Of a stretch of 18,724 bases of DNA, positions 13,847-18,724 are shown piece after piece. The DNA is taken from NCBI GenBank assembly GCA_018304285.1, contig JAGVWL010000013.1, positions 1-18,724 of the forward strand, written 5' to 3'. A model generated the notes under the pieces. The model was given only the letters and a program-made list of their open reading frames with translations. It searched no databases and was not told where the DNA came from. Position numbers and translations under genes: made by a program. This stretch comes from Microcaldota archaeon (GTDB lineage Archaea; Micrarchaeota; Micrarchaeia; Norongarragalinales; Norongarragalinaceae). The first letter of the stretch is position 1, and each line of letters starts with the position of its first letter.

Positions 13847-13869
13847 CTGAAACCATAATGCAAGGAAGA

Positions 13870-13878
13870 GTTAAAAAG
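13870..13878. promoter_or_regulatory. Shared bidirectional A/T box between DUF192 and prenyltransferase genes
   Basis: GTTAAAAAG on the plus strand and CTTTTTAAC on the minus strand are the same nine bases. The centre is 26 nt before the ATG at 13900 and 28 nt before the ATG at 13846. Each side has a purine-rich BRE-like flank (GGAAGA and GAAAGT). One box may therefore drive both genes as leaderless mRNAs. Confidence 0.5.
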
Positions 13879-13899
13879 ACTTTCAAGAGTTATCTAGTC

Positions 13900-14589
13900 A
13901 TGCGGAAGCTTACTCACCTTGCGATTACTCCGGACGGCAACAGGCGTTACGCCAAGAAACACCGCCTTTCTTTCCAGAAGGCTTACAAGGCGGGCTTCGA
14001 CAAGATCAAAGACGTTTTGGAGTGGAGCAAAGAGCCCGAACGCATTACGCTCTGGGCAATGTCGCTCGACAACATCCTGCAGCGTTCGCAGTTCGAAAAA
14101 AAGATTTTGTTCAAGCTCATGTCCAAGCACGTGCTGGAAAGCATCGACAACGGGCAATTCTCCGAGCGCGGAGTGCACGTGAACTTTTTCGGAAGGCGCG
14201 ATTTGCTTCCCCGCGCTTTGAACGAGCGGTTTGAGCTTCTGGAAAGGGAAACGGAAGGCGGCTCAAAAGAATTGAATGTTGCCATCGCTTATTCGGGAAG
14301 GGACGAGTTGCTTTCGGCAGCTAAAGCGCTTGCTTTCGACACCAAGGCGGGAAAAATCGACCCGACGAACTTGACCGAGAAACAATTCGAGAAATACTTG
14401 TACTGCAGCGACTCGCCGGATTTGGTCATTCGCACCGGCGACGCGCAACGCCTCTCAGGATTGATGCCTTGGCAGACTGCGTACAGCGAAATCTACTTTT
14501 CGAAGAAACTTTGGCCGGAATTCGCGAAAAGCGATTTCGACAAGGCGGTGGAATTCTACCGCAGCACGGAAAGCAGGAAAGGAAAGTAA
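13900..14589 (+). CDS. uppS: cis-Prenyltransferase (undecaprenyl/polyprenyl diphosphate synthase family)
   Basis: This 229-residue enzyme extends allylic diphosphates with isopentenyl diphosphate to make the polyprenyl carrier of sugars. The first motif, HLAITPDGNRRYAK (6-19), contains the catalytic Asp12. NVAIAYSGRDEL (126-137) and DLVIRTGDAQRLSG (174-187) followed by MPWQTAYSEIYF (189-200) are the other family blocks, holding the diphosphate-binding arginines and the Glu that binds magnesium. Length is near the bacterial norm. The frame is open from 13858, but the ATG at 13900 is chosen because it begins directly at the conserved domain and lies 26 nt from the shared A/T box. It ends 5 nt from a convergent gene. 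Chain length of the product cannot be read from sequence. Confidence 0.92.
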   Translation: MRKLTHLAITPDGNRRYAKKHRLSFQKAYKAGFDKIKDVLEWSKEPERITLWAMSLDNILQRSQFEKKILFKLMSKHVLESIDNGQFSERGVHVNFFGRRDLLPRALNERFELLERETEGGSKELNVAIAYSGRDELLSAAKALAFDTKAGKIDPTNLTEKQFEKYLYCSDSPDLVIRTGDAQRLSGLMPWQTAYSEIYFSKKLWPEFAKSDFDKAVEFYRSTESRKGK

Positions 14590-14594
14590 AAAAG

Positions 14595-15062
14595 CTATTC
14601 TCTGAATATTATGTGCGTCTGGATGTGCTCTTTCGGGACGCTAAAGTGTTCTGCCAAGTGACCGGACCATTCTTCACGTTCCTGCTTTGTGCGAAACTGT
14701 GCGGTTACTTCATTAATTCGGCCTTTGCCGGGCACTAAAGTTACCCTGCCATAAACCTCGTATTTGTCACCATTCTTGCGGAACCTGACGTTTGCACCCC
14801 TAATGAAAATCGTGCTAGTTCCGGGATAACGCTCAGACTCAGAAACCGGCCCGTAAGCAGGCTGAACCGGTCTCGGCTTTAGGGCGTAAGGATCGCCAGG
14901 AATCTCGCGAGCGATGGAAACCCTGCGAGGCGGGGTGACCGAAGTATTAGCGTCTTGGTCAACGTCAAGCCCTAGTTTCTCCACTTGTTTTTTAGAAAGT
15001 ACCCTGACGCCAGAGTTTTTTCTTCGGCCAAAAAGCCCTGAAATCCAATCTCGAAATCCCAT
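14595..15062 (-). CDS. Unknown protein, 155 residues
   Basis: I do not recognise the family. The N-terminus MGFRDWISGLFGRRK is an amphipathic basic helix that might touch the membrane. Residues 20-80 are Pro-rich and probably disordered. Residues 85-155 look like a folded domain with strands (STIFIRGANVRFRKN, YEVYGRVTLVPG) and a helix (KQEREEWSGHLAEHF). The ATG at 15062 is preferred over 15074 because a TTTATAAA box lies at 15092-15085, the right distance for a leaderless start. It is convergent with the prenyltransferase gene. Confidence 0.72.
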   Translation of the reverse strand: MGFRDWISGLFGRRKNSGVRVLSKKQVEKLGLDVDQDANTSVTPPRRVSIAREIPGDPYALKPRPVQPAYGPVSESERYPGTSTIFIRGANVRFRKNGDKYEVYGRVTLVPGKGRINEVTAQFRTKQEREEWSGHLAEHFSVPKEHIQTHIIFRE

Positions 15063-15084
15063 GGAAAAAAGCATGCGAGCCGAA

Positions 15085-15092
15085 TTTATAAA
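15085..15092 (-). promoter_or_regulatory. TATA box of the 155-residue protein gene
   Basis: TTTATAAA on the minus strand matches the archaeal TATA consensus and is centred about 26 nt before the ATG at 15062. The space 15093-15201 holds no supported gene. Confidence 0.55.
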
Positions 15093-15201
15093 CCATAGCT
15101 ACCGCAGCAAGGTTGTAAAAAAAACCATTTTTCTAGTATGAAACCAAAGTCGCCTAACCTTTCCGACGCGAAAGCAGGAAAGTAATTTTTCGCTTCTCGG
15201 A

Positions 15202-15672
15202 TTACGGAGTGAAATAGATTGCGCCGTTAGCGGCATGATCCCATATGGAATAGAACTCGTCTGAAGTTATTTTTTCATTAGCGTGCAGGGTTTTAAGCTG
15301 AGCTTTTAGCTTGTCAAAGTGAGCGTAAATCTTTTCCATGGTTTCGTGAGCCAACCCGCTTGGTTCTGTTTGGTCCAAAGCAGTCCTCTTTGCAATCACC
15401 TGGCGCACTAGCTCCCGTTCCTTTTGGTCGACATTCAAGCGTGCCATCATCGCTTCCCCGATGAGAGCGCCTAAAACCCGTTTCCTAAGCCGGTCATTAT
15501 CGCTTAGTTCATTGCCCGGCAAGTGTTCTTTCAAGTCTTGGATTTTTTCAATCAACCAATGCGCGTCTAATTCTGAATTTCCACCTGGCTTGTAAATGAC
15601 GCTTGGTTCTTTGAGCGCTTCAATGACTTTGGTCTCATTGCGCAGTTGAATAGCGCGGATTAATCGTTGCAT
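15202..15672 (-). CDS. Unknown helical protein, 156 residues
   Basis: I do not recognise the family. The sequence is almost entirely charged amphipathic helix (LIRAIQLRNETKVIEALKE, WLIEKIQDLKEHL, ETMEKIYAHFDKLKAQLKTL) with no membrane segment, signal peptide or catalytic motif. It is probably a soluble helical bundle. The ATG at 15672 lies about 26 nt after CTTAATATTTTT (15704-15693), so it seems to have its own promoter and a leaderless mRNA. The reductase gene upstream ends 51 nt away on the same strand. Confidence 0.75.
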   Translation of the reverse strand: MQRLIRAIQLRNETKVIEALKEPSVIYKPGGNSELDAHWLIEKIQDLKEHLPGNELSDNDRLRKRVLGALIGEAMMARLNVDQKERELVRQVIAKRTALDQTEPSGLAHETMEKIYAHFDKLKAQLKTLHANEKITSDEFYSIWDHAANGAIYFTP

Positions 15673-15692
15673 AAAAAAAATTATGTTTGCAA

Positions 15693-15704
15693 AAAAATAT
15701 TAAG
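15693..15704 (-). promoter_or_regulatory. TATA-like box of the 156-residue protein gene
   Basis: CTTAATATTTTT on the minus strand is centred about 26 nt before the ATG at 15672, within a strongly A/T-rich gap after the reductase gene. Confidence 0.45.
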
Positions 15705-15723
15705 TGATTGTTTGTTCGAAACA

Positions 15724-16809
15724 TCAACCGTGCTTGAACACGAAGTCCATGTCGCCGAACTTTTCCAACGCCAACGGCACGCACGCCAGCTTTGCAAACG
15801 CGAAAGCAAAATCCAGACCCGCGTTCGGCAGGGAAAACACGCGGTCGTGCAAAAGCCAGTGCATCTTGAACGCCTTTTCGTACGCCTTGCGCCAGCGCGA
15901 CTCGTAATCCAACACGCCCGACGCGAAATAATTTTCGATTGCGCCGGCAGCCTGAATTCCACACAACCCGCCGAAAACAATTCCCCCGCCCGTCGTCGAT
16001 TTCACTTGCCCCGCAGCGTCGCCCACAAGCAAAACGCTTTCCTTTTGTGTTTGCGCGCGCGGGAACAGCGGAATGGAGTAGTTGAACTCGCGGCCTTTCT
16101 TTTGCCCCTCGCGCAGCGAAAGTTTTTTCAAAAGCCTTTGTTTTCCGGCGTTAAGCGAGGAAGGGCTTGCGGTCGCAAGGCCCACGCGCGCAGTGTTCTC
16201 GTCAACGGGAACAGACCAGGCGAAAAAGCCTTTTGCAATCGCCTGGTCGAGGAAAACGTGCACTTTGTCCGCAGGCTCTTGCGCAAAAGAATATTCCGCC
16301 TCCCACGCCGAAACGAAACGCCGGAATGGCGGGAAAGCCAACGCACGCGCAACGGTGGAAGACAAGCCGTCCGCACCCACGACCACTTTAGACCGGAAAA
16401 TTTTCGATTTCGACGTCGTTTTCACAATCCAGCCGCCGTTGTTTTTTTCAATTGCCCTTGCGCCGGAACCTAAAAACAATTGCGCGCCGGCGTCGACCGC
16501 TTCATTTACGCAAGCTTCGTCGAAAGCCTGCCTGTCCAACGCATAGGCGACGGGTTCCTTGCGGCGTACGGTGAACGAAAACGCTGGAGAGTGTACTACC
16601 GCGCCATAGATTTTGCTCACGACCGTGGGCCGGTAGTTTACTCCGATCGATTTCAAGCCCGTCGCAGACACAAGGGCGGTGCATTTGTTGAATTTTCCCG
16701 GGACCGAGTGTTCTTCAAGCAAAGCCACGCTTCTGCCAGCCTTTGCAATAGCTTTGGCGGTCATTCCGCCAACGCAAGAAGCGCCCACCACGACACAATC
16801 GAATTTCAT
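15724..16809 (-). CDS. Geranylgeranyl reductase family flavoprotein
   Basis: This 361-residue FAD enzyme of the geranylgeranyl reductase family saturates the isoprenoid chains of archaeal ether lipids (or of polyprenols). The N-terminal dinucleotide fold is CVVVGASCVGGMTAKAIA, ending in the Glu-containing strand VALLEE. Further family marks are VVVGADGLSSTVAR (142-155) and GDAAGQVKSTTGGGIVFGG (263-281), which binds the flavin. The glycine pattern is G-A-S-C-V-G-G, where most relatives have G-A-G-P-A-G. The ATG at 16809 is preferred; a GTG at 16818 is possible. It follows the GT2 gene by 19 nt and probably shares its transcript. Whether the substrate is phospholipid or polyprenol is not clear; the nearby prenyltransferase and glycosyltransferase leave both open. 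Confidence 0.9.
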   Translation of the reverse strand: MKFDCVVVGASCVGGMTAKAIAKAGRSVALLEEHSVPGKFNKCTALVSATGLKSIGVNYRPTVVSKIYGAVVHSPAFSFTVRRKEPVAYALDRQAFDEACVNEAVDAGAQLFLGSGARAIEKNNGGWIVKTTSKSKIFRSKVVVGADGLSSTVARALAFPPFRRFVSAWEAEYSFAQEPADKVHVFLDQAIAKGFFAWSVPVDENTARVGLATASPSSLNAGKQRLLKKLSLREGQKKGREFNYSIPLFPRAQTQKESVLLVGDAAGQVKSTTGGGIVFGGLCGIQAAGAIENYFASGVLDYESRWRKAYEKAFKMHWLLHDRVFSLPNAGLDFAFAFAKLACVPLALEKFGDMDFVFKHG

Positions 16810-16828
16810 TTTTCCCACACAACAAAAA

Positions 16829-17536
16829 TTAGTTTGAAAGGCGGAGTTTTAATAGGGTGGCGAACATCTTTGCGGCGGTCTTGAGGCCGTTGGAATAGGT
16901 AATCGTTCCGCCGTCCATCATTTTCCACTCGACGGGAATTTCCTTCACGTGCAGGTGCAGTTTCCTCGCCCGGTAAAGCATGTCCACATCCCAAACGAAA
17001 TTCACGGTCTTGATTTTCGGCAGGAGTTTTTTCAACGCACTGGCTCGGAACGCCTTGAAGCCGCACTGCGTGTCGCGGTACGGAAGGGAAAACAAAACGC
17101 GTTCGATGAAATTGAAAACGCGGGCGAAAACCAGGCGCACGAAAGGAATCTGCCTTTTCGACTCGCGCAGGTATCTCGAGCCGATGGCAACGTCGTTTTC
17201 CTCCAACGCATCCAGCAGTTTCGAAATTTCGAACGCCGGAACTGAATAATCCGCGTCAAGCATGACCACCGCGCGCCCCTTTGCCGCAGCAAAACCTTTT
17301 TGCAGAGCGCCGCCCTTGCCCAAGCGGGTTTTGAATTCCAAAACCCTCACGCTGTTGCGAAGGGAGTTTTTTCTTGCGAACTCGCGCACAACGTGCGGCG
17401 TCGAGTCCTTGCCGTCGCAAACAACCACCATCTCAAAACTTTTCTTGCGGCCTTTCAAAAACGCCGCGACGCCCGCGAGCGTGGGTGCTATTCGCTTTTC
17501 CTCGTTGTACGCCGGAATTACTATTGAAACGTCCAT
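16829..17536 (-). CDS. GT2 glycosyltransferase, dolichyl-phosphate glucose/mannose synthase-like
   Basis: This 235-residue GT-A enzyme begins VSIVIPAYNEEKRI (3-16). The nucleotide-binding DGKDST is at 41-46, the metal-binding MLDADYS at 92-98, and IGSRY at 118-122. DTQCGFKAFRA at 155-165 is the signature of ALG5/dolichyl-phosphate glucose synthase-type enzymes, which charge a polyprenyl phosphate with a sugar. No membrane helix is seen at the C-terminus. The ATG at 17536 starts exactly at the family N-terminus; the frame is open 33 codons upstream, but that part overlaps the phosphohexomutase gene. It sits between the mutase (28 nt upstream) and the reductase (19 nt downstream). The sugar donated is unknown. 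Confidence 0.9.
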   Translation of the reverse strand: MDVSIVIPAYNEEKRIAPTLAGVAAFLKGRKKSFEMVVVCDGKDSTPHVVREFARKNSLRNSVRVLEFKTRLGKGGALQKGFAAAKGRAVVMLDADYSVPAFEISKLLDALEENDVAIGSRYLRESKRQIPFVRLVFARVFNFIERVLFSLPYRDTQCGFKAFRASALKKLLPKIKTVNFVWDVDMLYRARKLHLHVKEIPVEWKMMDGGTITYSNGLKTAAKMFATLLKLRLSN

Positions 17537-17564
17537 GAAATCACACACGAAGCACAAACAAAAA

Positions 17565-18724
17565 TCAAGCTTGCAAAACGCTTTCCAACGGCGGGAGTTT
17601 CGCGAACGAAGGCATGGCGCCAGCAAACAGCGCATACACCCGCTCCAAGTCCTTGCGCGTTTTGCCTTCGAACCGTGCGCTTAGCAAAGGCTCGGTTTGC
17701 GACGCGCGCACCAAGCCCCAAGCGCTTTTGTCCGAATATTTCACGCCGTCTGAAGTCAAAAGCCTTAACTTTCTCGCTTTCAACGCCTTTTCCGCGCTTT
17801 CAATCGCCTCGAACTTGCGTTCGCACTCGAAGCGGAGCTCGCGCGTGGCAAAATAATGCTTTACGGTAGCGGCAAGCGAAGAAGCCGCGCCCCCTTTCTT
17901 CAACAGCCCGCAGAATTTTGCCGACGAGAAAATGCCGTCGTCGAAGCCGTTGTTGTCGGCAAAGCAAACGTGCCCTGTCGTCTCGCAGGCGAATACGGCG
18001 CCGTTGCGCATGGACTCGCGCACTGCAATGCGGCCTGCGTTCGTCTCAATCGCAGTTCCGCCCAAACGCTCTATTTCCTCTCGCACAACCATCGAACAAC
18101 GCAGCTCAAAGCCCACTGCACCGCGCTTTCCCTTTCCCAGGATTTCGCGGATGAACAGCACGTTCGCATCATCGCTTTTGATTATTCCCCCGCGCTCGTC
18201 GACGAAAACAGACCTGTCGCCGTCCCCGTCGAACGCGACGCCCAAATCCGCTTTTTCTTTTAGCACAAGCGCCTGCAAATCGCGCACGTTCTCCGGCTTT
18301 GACGGATCGGCAAGATGGTTGGGGAAGGTGCCGTCCAAATCGCAGTGCAACGCGACGACTGTCGCGCCCAGCTTTTTCAAGAGCTTGACTCCCACTTCGC
18401 CCGCAACCGCGTTCGCCCCGTCCACGACTACTTTCAATCCTTCGACTCTCTCGAGTTTCGAGCAGGCGAACCGCAAGTATTCCTCGACAACAGTTTTTTC
18501 GTGCAGCGCACCCCAAGCCAGCCGCGGCTTCTCGGCGAATTCGCCTGATTCGAAAATCGTTTTCACTTCAGCCAATTGCGCCGAAGACAAAGGCCATATT
18601 CCCGAAAGCATTTTTATGCCGTTGTACTTCGGCGGGTTGTGGGAAGCGGTAACAACAGCAGCCCCGTCTGTTTGCAAAGCAAAAGCTCCGAAATAAGCGA
18701 CCGGCGATGGGACTACGCCCAAAT
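17565..18724 (-). CDS. Phosphomannomutase/phosphoglucomutase (partial, N-terminus outside window)
   Basis: The frame enters from the right edge and 386 residues are present; about 70 N-terminal residues are missing. It is an alpha-D-phosphohexomutase that interconverts hexose 1- and 6-phosphates for nucleotide-sugar synthesis. The catalytic loop TASHNPPKYNGIK carries the phosphoserine, about 25 residues into the visible part. The metal loop FDGDGDRSVF follows about 140 residues later, and the C-terminal phosphate-binding loop is RASQTEP. The sugar-binding loop reads CETTGH, where the family usually has GEQSGH or GEESGH, so specificity may differ. It leads the GT2 and reductase genes on the same strand and could supply the sugar used by the GT2. 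Sugar preference cannot be assigned. Confidence 0.93.
   Translation of the reverse strand, partial: LGVVPSPVAYFGAFALQTDGAAVVTASHNPPKYNGIKMLSGIWPLSSAQLAEVKTIFESGEFAEKPRLAWGALHEKTVVEEYLRFACSKLERVEGLKVVVDGANAVAGEVGVKLLKKLGATVVALHCDLDGTFPNHLADPSKPENVRDLQALVLKEKADLGVAFDGDGDRSVFVDERGGIIKSDDANVLFIREILGKGKRGAVGFELRCSMVVREEIERLGGTAIETNAGRIAVRESMRNGAVFACETTGHVCFADNNGFDDGIFSSAKFCGLLKKGGAASSLAATVKHYFATRELRFECERKFEAIESAEKALKARKLRLLTSDGVKYSDKSAWGLVRASQTEPLLSARFEGKTRKDLERVYALFAGAMPSFAKLPPLESVLQA

Noticed and set aside
15138..15185. 15-codon plus-strand ORF (MKPKSPNLSDAKAGK) after an A-rich tract
   Set aside because: It is too short to support, and the A-run upstream is a weak promoter match.
15667..16473. 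268-residue plus-strand ORF opposite the geranylgeranyl reductase
   Set aside because: It is an antisense shadow of a clear flavoprotein and has low-complexity Arg/His-rich composition.

Overview
The window comes from an archaeon, most likely a DPANN-type lineage with a small, compact genome. Diapherotrites/Iainarchaeota or Micrarchaeota are guesses from gene style only. The archaeal evidence is an archaeal-type 16S with a CACCTCC tail, rRNA introns with bulge-helix-bulge (BHB) splice motifs, TATA boxes about 25 nt before start codons (leaderless genes), a PAC2-family protein, a geranylgeranyl reductase for ether lipids, and a FlaI/TadA-like ATPase with split TadC-like membrane partners.

Region 1 (about 110-7900, minus strand) is an rRNA operon in the order promoter, 16S, tRNA-Ala(TGC), 23S. 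No 5S gene is visible after the 23S. The operon carries five insertions. In the 23S they fall in the peptidyl-transferase domain, between E. coli-equivalent A2450/A2451, U2477/A2478 and G2597/A2598. In the 16S they fall near E. coli 793/794 and 930-934. Each has a reconstructable BHB with a 4-bp central helix and two 3-nt bulges. Removing four of them restores conserved rRNA sequence at expected length; the larger 16S intron leaves a 2-nt ambiguity. Three introns carry an ORF: two LAGLIDADG endonucleases in the 23S, and a different protein in the 16S that looks like a PD-(D/E)XK nuclease. All three share a 31-nt element ending in a TTTAAA box, 22-24 nt before a start codon. The 16S and 23S precursors are flanked by long complementary processing stems.

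Region 2 (7940-9650) holds a divergent TPR protein with a transglutaminase-like Cys/His/Asp arrangement, a convergent unknown gene, and tRNA-Leu(TAG). Region 3 (9778-13846, minus) is a run of DUF192, secretion/pilus ATPase, two TadC-like membrane proteins and a PAC2-family protein. An A/T box shared with the divergent cis-prenyltransferase gene sits at its head. Region 4 (13900-18724) has the prenyltransferase, two unknown small proteins, and a minus-strand run of phosphohexomutase, dolichyl-phosphate-sugar-type GT2 and geranylgeranyl reductase. The sugar nucleotide, polyprenyl carrier and isoprenoid lipid functions suggest an envelope lipid and glycan neighbourhood.

The most unusual content is the intron set: a possible non-LAGLIDADG homing enzyme in an archaeal 16S intron, a shared promoter-like element in introns with unrelated ORFs, and ORFs that run through the 3' splice site. 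Unusual bases at nearly invariant peptidyl-transferase positions add to this.
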